A stretch of DNA of 64,000 nt from Gilvimarinus algae (GTDB lineage Bacteria; Pseudomonadota; Gammaproteobacteria; Pseudomonadales; Cellvibrionaceae). The notes under the pieces were generated by a model. That model ran no database searches, was not told where the DNA came from, and saw only the letters and a program-made list of their open reading frames with translations. Of the stretch, positions 9,376 to 18,447 are shown one piece after another (position 1 is the stretch's first letter; the number at the start of each line of letters is the position of its first letter). The position numbers and the translations under genes were made by a program. Location: assembly GCF_030518215.1 (NCBI RefSeq), contig NZ_JAULRT010000052.1, positions 372,001 through 436,000 of the forward strand. Reading direction: 5' to 3'.

Positions 9376-10425
9376 TTGGAATTTTTAAGCGATTATGGCC
9401 TGTTTCTGGCCAAGGCAATGACCGTGCTGGTGGTTTTTGTGATTGTTCTGGCGCTGATTGCCAACAGCAAGCAAAAGGGCAGTAGCGATAAGGGGTACAT
9501 CAGTGTAACCAGCCTCAACGAAAAATTCGAAAGCTATACCGACACGATAAAATCGGCGGTGCTGGAAAGCCACGTGCTCAAGCTTGAGCACAAGCTCAAG
9601 AAAAAGCGCGACAAGCAACAACGGCGACAGGAAAAACAGGCGGAAAAATCCGGTACAGATGGTGTCAGACGCAAGCGCGTTTTTGTGCTCAATTTTGACG
9701 GCGATATCAAAGCATCTGCAGGCAATAATTTGCGTGAGGAAATCACCGCGGTGCTCGGCTTGGCGCAGGCCGAAGATGAGGTGGTGGTAAAGCTCGAAAG
9801 TGGTGGCGGCATGGTGCATAGCTACGGGCTGGCGGCCAGTCAGCTTACGCGGATTAAGGAGCGCAATATTCCCCTGACCGTTTGCGTCGACAAAGTGGCG
9901 GCCAGCGGCGGTTATATGATGGCCTGCGTCGCCGATAAAATCATCGCGGCGCCTTTTGCAGTACTCGGATCCATTGGTGTCGTAGCTCAATTGCCAAACT
10001 TTCATCGGCTGCTAAAGAAAAACGATATTGATTACGAGCTGTTTACTGCAGGCGAGTATAAGCGTACGGTCACTATGTTTGGTGAGAATACCGACAAGGG
10101 TCGTGAAAAGTTTCGCGACGACATCGAGAAAACGCACGTGCTGTTTAAAGATTTCGTTAGCGAGCATCGGCCCGTTGTGGATATCGATAAAGTGGCCACA
10201 GGGGAGGTCTGGTACGGGCGCAAAGCGCTGGAGATCCAATTGATCGACGACATCAAAACCAGCGATGGCTATCTGCTCGATCAGTACCCCGATGCCGATA
10301 TTTATGCCGTGGAGTTTACGCAAAAAAAATCTTTGCCGGAAAAGCTCGGCTTGGCAGCCGAAACGGCGGTCGATGGCATAGCGACTCGCTGGATTGAAAA
10401 AGCATCGCCCAAGCGCTGGTTTTAA
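9376..10425 (+). CDS. sohB: Inner-membrane peptidase SohB (S49 family)
   Basis: This membrane-anchored serine peptidase is related to signal peptide peptidase SppA. An N-terminal membrane helix (about residues 9-28) is followed by a charged, Lys/Arg-rich coiled segment and the S49 domain. The nucleophile Ser is in VAASGGYMMACVADK and the likely catalytic Lys in GEYKRTVTMFGENT. I chose TTG at 9376 because the resulting start (MEFLSDYGLFLAK) matches E. coli SohB and a GGAG lies 6 bases upstream; the TTG at 9364 is too close to that site. Confidence 0.93.
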   Translation: MEFLSDYGLFLAKAMTVLVVFVIVLALIANSKQKGSSDKGYISVTSLNEKFESYTDTIKSAVLESHVLKLEHKLKKKRDKQQRRQEKQAEKSGTDGVRRKRVFVLNFDGDIKASAGNNLREEITAVLGLAQAEDEVVVKLESGGGMVHSYGLAASQLTRIKERNIPLTVCVDKVAASGGYMMACVADKIIAAPFAVLGSIGVVAQLPNFHRLLKKNDIDYELFTAGEYKRTVTMFGENTDKGREKFRDDIEKTHVLFKDFVSEHRPVVDIDKVATGEVWYGRKALEIQLIDDIKTSDGYLLDQYPDADIYAVEFTQKKSLPEKLGLAAETAVDGIATRWIEKASPKRWF

Positions 10426-10447
10426 GCGCCCTTTGGGTAGGCAATAA

Positions 10448-10475
10448 AGGCGGCTTTTCAGGACCTTAGCCGCCT
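10448..10475 (+). other. Hairpin after sohB
   Basis: AGGCGGCT and AGCCGCCT form an 8-base-pair stem with a 12-base loop, 22 bases after the sohB stop codon. No U-tract follows, so this is at most a weak or Rho-assisted terminator or an mRNA 3'-end stabiliser. Confidence 0.4.
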
Positions 10476-10507
10476 GCAAATATCTTTGAAAATGCCTGGA
10501 GTGATCT

Positions 10508-11497
10508 ATGAAGGATTACAAGGCGGTCCGGGTCGAGCAGCTGGGCTCGGGCGACTTTCGCTGTACGGTGAAGACTTTACCGCTCTCATCCCTGCCAGAT
10601 AACGATGTGCTGGTAAGAGTTGTTTTTTCCGCGCTGAACTATAAAGATGCATTGAGTGCCTCCGGTCATCCCGGGGTCAGTCGTCACTTTCCCCATACCC
10701 CTGGCATAGATGCCGCCGGCGAGGTGGTTGAAGATCGCAGTGGCCGCTTTGCTCGGGGCGATCCGGTGCTAATCAGTGGCTATGATTTTGGTATGGGCTC
10801 GCCTGGGGGACTGGCGCAGTATTGCCGAGTGCCTGCTGAGTGGGTATGCCCATGTCCCGGCTCCCTAAGCCTTTTCGATGCTATGGTTTACGGCACGGCT
10901 GGCGTCACGGCCGCCTTGGCTTTACAGAAGATCGAGCGAGTGCGCGAGTTTCGCGCCCAGGATTCGTTTGTGGTAACGGGCGCATCCGGCGGTGTGGGAT
11001 CTGTTGTGGTTTTGTTGGCGGCGAGCAAGGGGCTAAAGGTCACCGCGATCAGCGCCAAAGAAAGCCAGTTCGAGCGATTGAAGGCGCTCGGTGCCAGTGA
11101 CTGTTTACCGGCGCACACATTGTCTGAGGCGAGTGCAAAGCCGCTTCTTGGCGAGCGCTGGTGCTGTGGGTTGGATACCCTTGGCGGGGAGACGCTGGTG
11201 AACCTTCTGAAGTCAACGGTCCGTGAAGGTGTGATTGCCAGCTGTGGCCTGGCGGCGAGCCCAGCACTGAATACATCAGTTTACCCGTTCATTCTGCGGG
11301 GAGTGTCCCTGTTGGGCATCGACTCGGCGGAGCAGAGCCTCTCGCTCAAACAGTCACTCTGGACGTTTCTGGCAAATTGTCCACTGAACGACAAATCGAG
11401 CCTGCTGGCTCACACCATTGAGTTAAACGAGGTTCCCGCTGCGCTCGATCAGATGCTGGCCGGCAATGGCTCGGGGCGGGCCCTTGTCAAACTCTAA
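10508..11497 (+). CDS. acuI: Zinc-independent MDR oxidoreductase, YhdH/AcuI family (acrylyl-CoA reductase-like)
   Basis: This is an NADPH-dependent medium-chain reductase. The family reduces acryloyl-CoA to propionyl-CoA, which matters for detoxifying acrylate from DMSP or 3-hydroxypropionate. The 329-residue protein has the family segments SALNYKDALSASG and HTPGIDAAGEVVE in the catalytic domain, then the Rossmann motif VTGASGGVGSVVV and an ISAKESQFERLKALGA segment that fits NADPH binding. No structural-zinc Cys cluster is visible, as expected for this group. It has its own start with GGAG upstream and a monocistronic position between sohB and msrA. Confidence 0.82.
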   Translation: MKDYKAVRVEQLGSGDFRCTVKTLPLSSLPDNDVLVRVVFSALNYKDALSASGHPGVSRHFPHTPGIDAAGEVVEDRSGRFARGDPVLISGYDFGMGSPGGLAQYCRVPAEWVCPCPGSLSLFDAMVYGTAGVTAALALQKIERVREFRAQDSFVVTGASGGVGSVVVLLAASKGLKVTAISAKESQFERLKALGASDCLPAHTLSEASAKPLLGERWCCGLDTLGGETLVNLLKSTVREGVIASCGLAASPALNTSVYPFILRGVSLLGIDSAEQSLSLKQSLWTFLANCPLNDKSSLLAHTIELNEVPAALDQMLAGNGSGRALVKL

Positions 11498-11528
11498 TTT
11501 TTGAATTCATTAATCTGGGGAGCGCATC

Positions 11529-12176
11529 ATGCTCTTTAACAGCAAAAAATTGCAAATGCCCACTGCAGAGCAGGCGCTGCCGGGCAGGGCGGAGCCTCTG
11601 GTGGTTGACGAGACACACTTCGTAAAAGGGGTACCCATTAAGCCGCCTTTTCCATTGCAGATGCATTGGTTTGTCGCTGGGCTGGGCTGTTTTTGGGGCG
11701 CAGAGAGACGTTTTTGGCAGACGCCAGGCGTCTACACAACGGCAGTGGGCTATGCCGCGGGTTTCACGCCGAATCCAACCTATGAAGAGGTGTGCAGTGG
11801 GCAAACCGGACACAACGAAGTAGTTTTGGTTGTCTTTGATCCGGAGCTTGTGAGTTTTGCGCAACTGCTAAAGGTGTTTTGGGAGGCCCATGATCCGACC
11901 CAGGGTATGCGCCAAGGCAACGATCGCGGCACCCAGTATCGCTCGGGGCTGTATTTGCCGGAGCAGGCGCAGCGCGAACTCGCCGAGGCAAGCCGCTCGC
12001 GTTACCAAGCGGTTTTGCACCGGGCAGGTCTTGACGATATCACCACCGAGATTCTTCCGCAGACGCCTTTTTACTATGCAGAAACCTACCATCAGCAATA
12101 CCTGGCAAAAAATCCTGGCGGTTACTGCGGTCTAGGTGGCACTGGGGTGAGCTGTCCGGCCGACGAGACTGTTTAG
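11529..12176 (+). CDS. msrA: Peptide methionine sulfoxide reductase MsrA
   Basis: This enzyme reduces the S-epimer of methionine sulfoxide in proteins. The catalytic Cys54 lies in GCFWGAER, and the substrate pocket segment [24 protein letters not shown] is conserved. Two C-terminal resolving cysteines (about 200 and 209, in [13 protein letters not shown]) resemble the E. coli type. The 45-residue N-terminal extension is also typical of the long E. coli-like form. The gene ends 4 bases into the convergent glutaredoxin-like gene. Confidence 0.95.
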   Translation: MLFNSKKLQMPTAEQALPGRAEPLVVDETHFVKGVPIKPPFPLQMHWFVAGLGCFWGAERRFWQTPGVYTTAVGYAAGFTPNPTYEEVCSGQTGHNEVVLVVFDPELVSFAQLLKVFWEAHDPTQGMRQGNDRGTQYRSGLYLPEQAQRELAEASRSRYQAVLHRAGLDDITTEILPQTPFYYAETYHQQYLAKNPGGYCGLGGTGVSCPADETV

Positions 12177-12445
12177 GCTTCCAGCACTTCCATGAGAAAT
12201 TTCATATAGACGGTATAGATCTGTGCGGGCTGGCCGCTCTCTTCCACAATAAAAAAAGGTGCCCGGTCGACATCATACTGTTTGGCCAGCAGCATCCCCG
12301 CACTGTTGGGATCGGTTTCGTGAGCTTCAACAATTTCGTCAATGCGCGCAAGGTGCCCCGACGCCTCAAGCCGCTGCAGTACATCGGCGCATTTGCGACA
12401 GGGCGAGCCGTCGCTCAGTATTTTCTTGACCAGGGTAATCTTCAT
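12173..12445 (-). CDS. Small glutaredoxin/thioredoxin-like protein downstream of cysH
   Basis: The 90-residue protein has a thioredoxin-fold redox motif CRKC (Cys16, Cys19) and a cis-Pro region (RAPFFIVEE). Its start overlaps the cysH stop by 4 bases (ATGA), so it is translationally coupled to APS reductase. It is a reasonable inference, but not shown, that it supplies electrons to CysH, which needs thioredoxin or glutaredoxin. No exact characterised homologue is recognised. Confidence 0.85.
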   Translation of the reverse strand: MKITLVKKILSDGSPCRKCADVLQRLEASGHLARIDEIVEAHETDPNSAGMLLAKQYDVDRAPFFIVEESGQPAQIYTVYMKFLMEVLEA

Positions 12446-13173
12446 GAGGGTTGCTCAATATTGCTGGCATGCAGACCGCATTCTTTTTTGGTTGCCTCTT
12501 CCCACCACCAGCGACCTTCACGCTCGTGCTGGCCGGGGCCGACGGGTTTGGTGCAAGGTTCGCAGCCGATCGAAATAAAGCCCCGATCGTGTAGTGGGTT
12601 GTAGGGGACCTCATAGGCGCGGATATAATTCCAGACCTCCTCCGAGCTCCAGTTGGCCAGGGGGTTGAATTTGGTCAGGGACTCTCCTTCGCGGGCAAAC
12701 GCCTTGTCATCCTGGATTACCGGAATCTCGGCTCGGGTACCGGGGCTTTGATCCTTGCGCTGTCCGGTGATCCAGGCATCCACTTCCAGCAGTTTTTTCC
12801 GCAAGGGTTCAATTTTGCGTATGCCGCAGCACTCCTTATGAGTGTCTTCATAGAAACTGAACAGGCCTTTCTCGCGAACCAGTTGGCGCACCGCCTCGGC
12901 GTTCGGTGACAAAATGTCTATGTCAATGCCATAGTGTTTACGCACGGTTTCGATAAATTGATAGGTCTCCGGGTGCAAGCGCCCGGTGTCCAAACAAAAC
13001 ACGGACACATCCGGGCGTATGCGGCTCGCCATATCGACTAAAGCGACGTCTTCTGCTCCGCTGAAAGAGATGGCAATGCGATCAAAGTTTTCCAGCGCAT
13101 AACGCATGATACGGTGGGGGCTTTGGCCAGACAGGGTCTTTTCAATATCCACTGAGGCGATGGTATCGGTCAT
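12442..13173 (-). CDS. cysH: Adenylyl-sulfate (APS) reductase, iron-sulfur type
   Basis: This enzyme reduces activated sulfate to sulfite in assimilatory sulfate reduction. The PP-loop-like [12 protein letters not shown] motif and the C-terminal catalytic ECGLH (Cys232) are present. The pairs Cys115-Cys116 and Cys204/Cys207 are the four ligands of a [4Fe-4S] cluster, which marks the APS-using type found in Pseudomonas and plants rather than the cluster-free PAPS reductase of E. coli. It is co-transcribed with the small redox protein that follows. Confidence 0.93.
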   Translation of the reverse strand: MTDTIASVDIEKTLSGQSPHRIMRYALENFDRIAISFSGAEDVALVDMASRIRPDVSVFCLDTGRLHPETYQFIETVRKHYGIDIDILSPNAEAVRQLVREKGLFSFYEDTHKECCGIRKIEPLRKKLLEVDAWITGQRKDQSPGTRAEIPVIQDDKAFAREGESLTKFNPLANWSSEEVWNYIRAYEVPYNPLHDRGFISIGCEPCTKPVGPGQHEREGRWWWEEATKKECGLHASNIEQPS

Positions 13174-13337
13174 TAGGGGGTCCTGTAATCACGCTTGCAC
13201 GTGTAATGATGCTTAATAGTCTAATGGCGCGAAGGATACCAGAGCCCAACCTGGCTTCCCAATAGCTGTCTTGCATTAGGTTATAACCCCTGTAGTAGAT
13301 CTGTGAAACAATGGTGACAAAATGCCCTTAAAGAGCA

Positions 13338-13353
13338 ATATTTGTACAAATAT
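13338..13353. promoter_or_regulatory. Perfect 16-bp palindrome, candidate operator
   Basis: The sequence ATATTTGTACAAATAT reads identically on both strands. A dimeric repressor or activator site is the simplest reading; the cognate regulator is unknown. It lies about 165 bases upstream of cysH and 230 bases upstream of thrH. Confidence 0.45.
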
Positions 13354-13487
13354 GGTGTGCGGTTCGGCTTTTAACCACTAGATGTGGTGTCGGAGGTTTT
13401 GTTTTATCTGGCTTTTCCTGTAAGTTTCCACTAACACCGACTCTTCTTTGGTTATTTATAATTGTTTTTTAGCACCAAAAAGGAATA

Positions 13488-13503
13488 TGTTTCACGTGAA
13501 AAC
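13488..13503. promoter_or_regulatory. parS-like ParB-binding site
   Basis: TGTTTCACGTGAAAAC matches the bacterial parS consensus TGTTTCACGTGAAACA at 14 of 16 positions. The central 12-bp palindrome TTTCACGTGAAA is perfect and only the last two bases differ. ParB-parS sites nucleate the chromosome-partition complex and usually cluster near the replication origin. It lies 80 bases upstream of the thrH start. Whether ParB binds it is inference. Confidence 0.5.
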
Positions 13504-13583
13504 GTCGCGCCTGAATTGCTTTTCATTCGGGAGCAGGGTAGATTCGCGGGTTTTCTTGAACCCGAAGGTTAGTGGAGGCGGCT

Positions 13584-14201
13584 GTGGAAATCGCATGTTT
13601 GGATTTGGAAGGGGTATTGGTTCCGGAGATCTGGATCAAATTCGCGGAAAAGACCGGAATTGACGCTTTAAAGGCGACGACCCGGGATATTCCAGATTAC
13701 GATGTTTTGATGCGACAGCGCCTGCGAATACTCGAGGAGCACCAGCTGGGCCTTAACGAGATTCAGGAGGTGATTGCCACTCTCGAGCCGCTTGAGGGCG
13801 CGGTGGAGTTTGTGGACTGGCTGCGCGAGCGCTTTCAGGTCATCATTCTCTCCGATACCTTCTACGAGTTTTCCCAGCCGCTGATGCGCCAGCTGGGTTT
13901 TCCAACACTGTTTTGTCACCGCCTGGAGACTAACGAGAAAGGCGGGGTGGTCAACTACCACCTGCGTCAAAAAGACCCCAAGCGTCAGTCTGTGCTGGCG
14001 TTGAAAACGCTCTATTACCGTATTATCGCGGCCGGAGATTCCTACAACGACACCACCATGCTGGGCGAGGCCGATGCGGGCATCCTGTTTCACGCACCGC
14101 AAAATGTCATTGACGAATTCCCTCAGTTTCCTGCGGCTCATACCTATGAAGAACTGAAAAAGGAGTTTATCAAGGCCAGCAACCGCGATCTGACGCTCTA
14201 A
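13584..14201 (+). CDS. thrH: Phosphoserine phosphatase / homoserine phosphotransferase ThrH
   Basis: This HAD-family enzyme dephosphorylates phosphoserine and can transfer phosphate to homoserine, linking serine and threonine synthesis. It is very similar to P. aeruginosa ThrH throughout. HAD motif I is LDLEGVLVPE (Asp7, Glu9), motif II LSDTFYEFS and motif IV AGDSYNDTTML. I chose the GTG at 13584 (205 aa) because it matches the ThrH N-terminus and has GGAGG 5 bases upstream; the GTG at 13572 would overlap that site. Confidence 0.93.
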   Translation: MEIACLDLEGVLVPEIWIKFAEKTGIDALKATTRDIPDYDVLMRQRLRILEEHQLGLNEIQEVIATLEPLEGAVEFVDWLRERFQVIILSDTFYEFSQPLMRQLGFPTLFCHRLETNEKGGVVNYHLRQKDPKRQSVLALKTLYYRIIAAGDSYNDTTMLGEADAGILFHAPQNVIDEFPQFPAAHTYEELKKEFIKASNRDLTL

Positions 14202-14225
14202 GGTCTCGCAGCCTTTGCACAACGG

Positions 14226-14253
14226 CCGGCGGGGTGTTCCCGCTGGTCCTTTT
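14226..14253 (+). terminator. Probable intrinsic terminator of thrH
   Basis: An 8-base-pair GC-rich stem (CCGGCGGG with CCCGCTGG, one G-U pair) and a 5-base loop are followed by TCCTTTT, 25 bases after the thrH stop codon. The U-tract is short. Confidence 0.5.
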
Positions 14254-14380
14254 ATGTTCTGTGTTTCCTTTCTCTGGACACTGGCTGTCCAACATTCGCA
14301 CTGCCGATTCGATTGTCGCTGGGAATTTGCCGCCAACCGCTCTATAGTTAAAGGCATTTACGGCTACAAGGAAACGCGCC

Positions 14381-17300
14381 GTGCACGCCCAAGCTCCTCG
14401 CCGAATACTTCGCCTGCCTATCCGTCTTCTGGTCGTCGGTATTGTTGCCCTGACCATGGTTGTTACGGCGACGCTGGCGATATCCCTGCAATATTATTTC
14501 AGCCGCGATATGGCCATAGACGCGGCCATTAAGCGCTATCAGCTCACCGCCGGTAATACCAGCGAGTTTATTGAGGCCGTTGAAACCCGCGGCGCTCAGG
14601 TAACCCGACTGTTATCAGAGTATCCCGCGCTGGTGACCCACGCAGCGGACCACCCTCATATGCGTGACCTGTTCGCCGAGGTTATGCGCAACAACACGAT
14701 TTTTTACAGCATTTATGTCGGCTTCCCCAATGGCGATTTTTACGAGTTGGTCAACTTGGATAATGGCCCCGATGTCCGCGCGGGAGTGTCCGCCAATCCC
14801 GAAGACCGCTGGGTAGTCAACACGGTGACACAGGGGGAGCAGGGGCGGGTGCGCCAATTTTATTACTACGATGAACATTTCAAATTGCGCCAGCGTGTCT
14901 CCGAGCCGAGCAACTACGATGTGCGCGAGCGGCGCTGGTTTACCGACGCCACGCGGGGTCGAGTGGAGAAGTCCTCGCCTTATCTGTTTCAGTACATCCA
15001 GATCCCCGGTCAAACCTACTCGATTATGTTGCCCGACAACGGAATCGTCTTGGGTATCGATATTACCTTGCAGTCGTTTTCGGCCTACCTGCAGAAGCAG
15101 CCGCTGAGCCGCGAGGGAGAAATCTATGTCTACCGGAGCAATGGTGAAGTATTGGCCTCCAACCGCCTAGCACGCAGCACCGATGTTCTGCCGGAAGTGA
15201 CGCCTCTGGAGCTTAATCAGCGCCAGCGCGATTTGATCAAGTCGCTGGGGCCTGTGAGGATTTCCAATGAGATGGATTGGCCGCCCATTGATTTCGCCGT
15301 CGCGGGTCAACCCAAAGGCTACAGTGTCGACCTGATTCGCTCGCTCGCCGCCATGCTGCAAATGGATGTGGAGTTTATTAACGGCTACAGCTGGCCGGAA
15401 CTGATGGACAAATTTCGCGCCGGTGATATCGACGTGCTGCAACCGCTGCTAAACAGTGACCGCAACCGCGCTATGGGAGTCATGAGCGATCCCTTAATGA
15501 AGTTACCCTACAGCGTGGCAACGCGCAAAGGCCAGCCCGTTATTAACCGGCTGAGCGAGTTGCGCGGTAAAACTGTGGCAATTCCCAGCGGCTGGACCAT
15601 TATCGATATCATTAAAAACCAGAATCTGGCCGTTGATATTCTGGAGGTTTCCAACACTAAGCGGGCCCTGGAGGCAGTGAGTAAAGGGTTGGCCGATGCC
15701 ACCATCGATTCGGATGCTATTTTGCGTTACACCGCGCGCCAGTTTTTTATCGAGAACATTCAGTTTGGCGCTATCCTGCCGTCTTCGGGCACAGTGATCC
15801 CCGACGAGCTTCACCTGATGGTGCAAACCCACAATGCGCCTTTGGTGGCGCTTTTCAACCAAGCCATTGCTGCGCTCGACAGCGGCGTGCAGCAGGAGTT
15901 GAAGCGGCGTTGGTTTTCCGATGAGCCAATGGCAGCCGCAGACTCCCTCGCCGTAGTGCCCTACAAGCCACTGCTTGATGCCGCCAGTAACAAAGCGCTG
16001 TTGAATGTGTTGCGGCCGGTCAAGATTGATGGAAAGAAATACTTTGTGTTTACCGATCATCTGAATCGTCTCGATGATCGCTCCGACTATTTCGCGGTGG
16101 TTATTCCCTATCAGAACGTTCTCGGGCCAAGCCTGGCGCGTGTGCAAGTCTCGATTCTGATCACTATCGGATGCCTGTTGTTGTTGTTGCCAATTTCCTG
16201 GTTGTGCGCCGAGCCGATTGTGCGGCCCATCAATCAGCTGTTTGGCAAAAGCGAAAAGGTCAAGCGGCGAAAGTACAACGAGGTCAGCTATTGCCCGAGT
16301 CGGATTCGCGAACTGCACGAATTGTCGTTGTCGATGGTAGATATGGCACGCTCTATTCGCCAGTACGAAGAACAGCAGCGAGAGCTGATGGACTCTTTTA
16401 TTCAGCTGATTGCTGAGGCCATTGACGACAAATCGCCCTACACTGGCGGGCATTGCGCCCGTGTTCCCGAGCTTGGTCTTATGCTGGCAAGTGCGGCTCA
16501 TCGTTCAAACGAGCCGCCCTTTGATGCATTCTCTTTTGCCGGGGACGACGAGTTCCGAGAGTTCAAAATTGCTGCCTGGTTGCACGATTGCGGCAAAATC
16601 ACTGTGCCTGAACACATTGTCGACAAGGGCTCCAAGCTTGAAACCATTTACAATCGCATCCATGAGGTGCGTATGCGTTTTGAGGTGCTCTGGCGCGATG
16701 CGCAGATCCGTTATTGGCAGAGGCTAGCTGTTTCACCCGACGAGGAAGAAACGTTCAAGCGAGAGCTGGAGGCTGAGCAGCGCAAGCTGCAGGAAGACTT
16801 CATGTTTGTCGCCACCACCAATGTGGGCGGGGAATTTCTCGATGACAGCGCCGTCGAGCGCCTAAACAAAATCGCGGCACAAACCTGGCAGCGCCACTTC
16901 GATGATCGCTTGGGGTTGTCACCCGTGGAGGAGATGCGCGTAGCCGGCGAGGCTCAGGCGCTGCCGGCTACCGAGCCTTTGCTCGCTGATCGGCCCGAGC
17001 ACATTATCCCCCGCACCCGCAGCACCGACTACGCGCCTCATCTTGGCATTCGCATGGAGGTGCCAGAGCATCTGTACAACCTTGGAGAGTTGTATAACTT
17101 GTCAATTTCCCGGGGTACGCTGTCGCCCGAGGATCGGTTTAAAATCAACGAGCACATGATCAGCACCATCAAGATGCTGGAGCGCCTGCCGTTTCCTGCG
17201 GAGTTGAGCAGGGTGCCCCGTTACGCCTCAACCCACCACGAGGCGATGAACGGCAGCGGTTACCCTCGTAAACTCACAGGAGATCAGCTCAGCATTCCCG

Positions 17301-17551
17301 AGAAGGTGCTGGTTGTTGCCGATATTTTTGAAGCACTAACAGCCGCGGACAGGCCCTATAAAAAAGCCAAGCCTGTCAGCGTGGCGGTGGATATTTTGTA
17401 CAGTATGGTAAAAGGTGGGCATGTGGACCGTGATGTGTTTGAGCTTTTCTTGCGAAGCGGTGTTTATCTTGAATACGCACGCCGGTTTTTACCCGCCGCC
17501 CAAATAGACGAGGTGGATGTGGCCGCCTACCTGCGCCCAGATGAGCAATGA
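14381..17551 (+). CDS. Transmembrane c-di-GMP phosphodiesterase: Cache with nested SBP_bac_3, HAMP, HD-GYP
   Basis: This is a membrane sensor expected to hydrolyse cyclic-di-GMP. In order: a membrane helix (about 13-35); a Cache-type periplasmic sensor (about 40-280); a family-3 solute-binding domain (about 287-515); a short Cache-like segment (KIDGKKYFVFTDHLNR to YFAVVIPYQNVLGP); a second membrane helix (about 588-607); a HAMP-like linker; and an HD-GYP domain. The HD pair is His735-Asp736 in WLHDCGK, and HHEAMNGSGYP starts at 952. These motifs are about 217 residues apart, much farther than usual, so the catalytic domain carries a long insertion. The start is GTG with AAGGAA upstream. The stop overlaps the next gene by 4 bases. 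Confidence 0.88.
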   Translation: MHAQAPRRILRLPIRLLVVGIVALTMVVTATLAISLQYYFSRDMAIDAAIKRYQLTAGNTSEFIEAVETRGAQVTRLLSEYPALVTHAADHPHMRDLFAEVMRNNTIFYSIYVGFPNGDFYELVNLDNGPDVRAGVSANPEDRWVVNTVTQGEQGRVRQFYYYDEHFKLRQRVSEPSNYDVRERRWFTDATRGRVEKSSPYLFQYIQIPGQTYSIMLPDNGIVLGIDITLQSFSAYLQKQPLSREGEIYVYRSNGEVLASNRLARSTDVLPEVTPLELNQRQRDLIKSLGPVRISNEMDWPPIDFAVAGQPKGYSVDLIRSLAAMLQMDVEFINGYSWPELMDKFRAGDIDVLQPLLNSDRNRAMGVMSDPLMKLPYSVATRKGQPVINRLSELRGKTVAIPSGWTIIDIIKNQNLAVDILEVSNTKRALEAVSKGLADATIDSDAILRYTARQFFIENIQFGAILPSSGTVIPDELHLMVQTHNAPLVALFNQAIAALDSGVQQELKRRWFSDEPMAAADSLAVVPYKPLLDAASNKALLNVLRPVKIDGKKYFVFTDHLNRLDDRSDYFAVVIPYQNVLGPSLARVQVSILITIGCLLLLLPISWLCAEPIVRPINQLFGKSEKVKRRKYNEVSYCPSRIRELHELSLSMVDMARSIRQYEEQQRELMDSFIQLIAEAIDDKSPYTGGHCARVPELGLMLASAAHRSNEPPFDAFSFAGDDEFREFKIAAWLHDCGKITVPEHIVDKGSKLETIYNRIHEVRMRFEVLWRDAQIRYWQRLAVSPDEEETFKRELEAEQRKLQEDFMFVATTNVGGEFLDDSAVERLNKIAAQTWQRHFDDRLGLSPVEEMRVAGEAQALPATEPLLADRPEHIIPRTRSTDYAPHLGIRMEVPEHLYNLGELYNLSISRGTLSPEDRFKINEHMISTIKMLERLPFPAELSRVPRYASTHHEAMNGSGYPRKLTGDQLSIPEKVLVVADIFEALTAADRPYKKAKPVSVAVDILYSMVKGGHVDRDVFELFLRSGVYLEYARRFLPAAQIDEVDVAAYLRPDEQ

Positions 17552-18441
17552 TTCCGGTTAGGCTAGAGGCTTGGCTGGCCGCCTCTTTAGCGATGCTCGC
17601 CTTTGCCGGGAACTCGGTGCTGTGCAGGCTGGCTCTCGCTGGTGGCGCTCAGGCAGAGGCATCGATAGACGCTCTGAGTTTTACCCTGTTGCGCCTGTGC
17701 GGCGGAGCGTTGGTGCTCACCCTCATTATGATCTGGAGTCGCCATCGCGCCTTACCCAAGCTTAAAGGCAATTGGTGTGGCGCTTTTTGGTTGGCGGTTT
17801 ACGCGTTCAGTTTTTCTCTGGCCTATCTTCGTTTACAAACCGCCACGGGTGCACTGATTCTCTTTGGTTGTGTTCAGTGCGTCTTGTTGGCGGCGAGTTG
17901 GTTGAGCGGAGTACGTCCTGGCCGTTATGAGTATGTGGGGTTGGTGTTGGCCTTTTTAGGTTTCAGCATTTTACTGGTGCCTCAGGCGTCTCGACCCGAT
18001 CTGCTAGGCGCTCTGTTGATGGGTGTTTCCGGCTTCGCCTGGGCTATGTACACCTTGGTTGGTCGCCATTCAACGGCGCCTTTGCTGGATACCTGCGGAC
18101 ACTTTATTCGTGCCTCGGTGCTGGCTCTGCCTTTGCTTGGTTTTATCGTGTGGTGGGGGAGGGTGTCGTTCGAAGGCGTTGTGCTGGCGCTGGTGTCCGG
18201 TGGGCTTACCTCGGCGCTCGGATACGCGCTCTGGTATCGCGCCTTGGCGCATTTTACCCGCTCGCAGGCGGGTGTGATTCAATTGTCGGTTCCCCTGATT
18301 GCTGCGCTCGGCGGTGTGGTGTTTTTACGCGAGCCTTTTACGGTGTCGCTATTGCTTGCTATCGCTGGAGTCTTGTCCGGTGTTTACCTGACATCACACA
18401 ACTTCGAGGGTAAAAGCGGTGATATTTCCGCTACCCGATAA
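17548..18441 (+). CDS. EamA/DMT-family transporter
   Basis: This is a predicted inner-membrane exporter of metabolites such as amino acids; the substrate cannot be told from sequence. The 297-residue protein is almost entirely hydrophobic, with about ten membrane segments forming two EamA repeats. The second repeat contains the conserved SALGYALWYRALAHFTRSQAGV and VPLIAALGGVVFLREPFT segments. Its ATG overlaps the stop of the HD-GYP gene (ATGA), so expression of the two is coupled. Confidence 0.88.
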   Translation: MIPVRLEAWLAASLAMLAFAGNSVLCRLALAGGAQAEASIDALSFTLLRLCGGALVLTLIMIWSRHRALPKLKGNWCGAFWLAVYAFSFSLAYLRLQTATGALILFGCVQCVLLAASWLSGVRPGRYEYVGLVLAFLGFSILLVPQASRPDLLGALLMGVSGFAWAMYTLVGRHSTAPLLDTCGHFIRASVLALPLLGFIVWWGRVSFEGVVLALVSGGLTSALGYALWYRALAHFTRSQAGVIQLSVPLIAALGGVVFLREPFTVSLLLAIAGVLSGVYLTSHNFEGKSGDISATR

Positions 18442-18447
18442 ATAATG

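Larger units (their letters stand above)
13174..13583. other. 410-base intergenic region between divergent cysH and thrH
   Basis: No convincing coding sequence is present. The region is more A+T-rich than its flanks and holds two palindromes, listed separately at 13338-13353 and 13488-13503. It should contain the promoters of cysH (leftwards) and thrH (rightwards), but I could not fix them with confidence. Confidence 0.6.

Noticed and set aside
15503-16501. 332-codon minus-strand open frame
   Set aside because: It lies wholly inside the HD-GYP gene in an antisense frame, and its translation is His/Gln-rich with no domain pattern.
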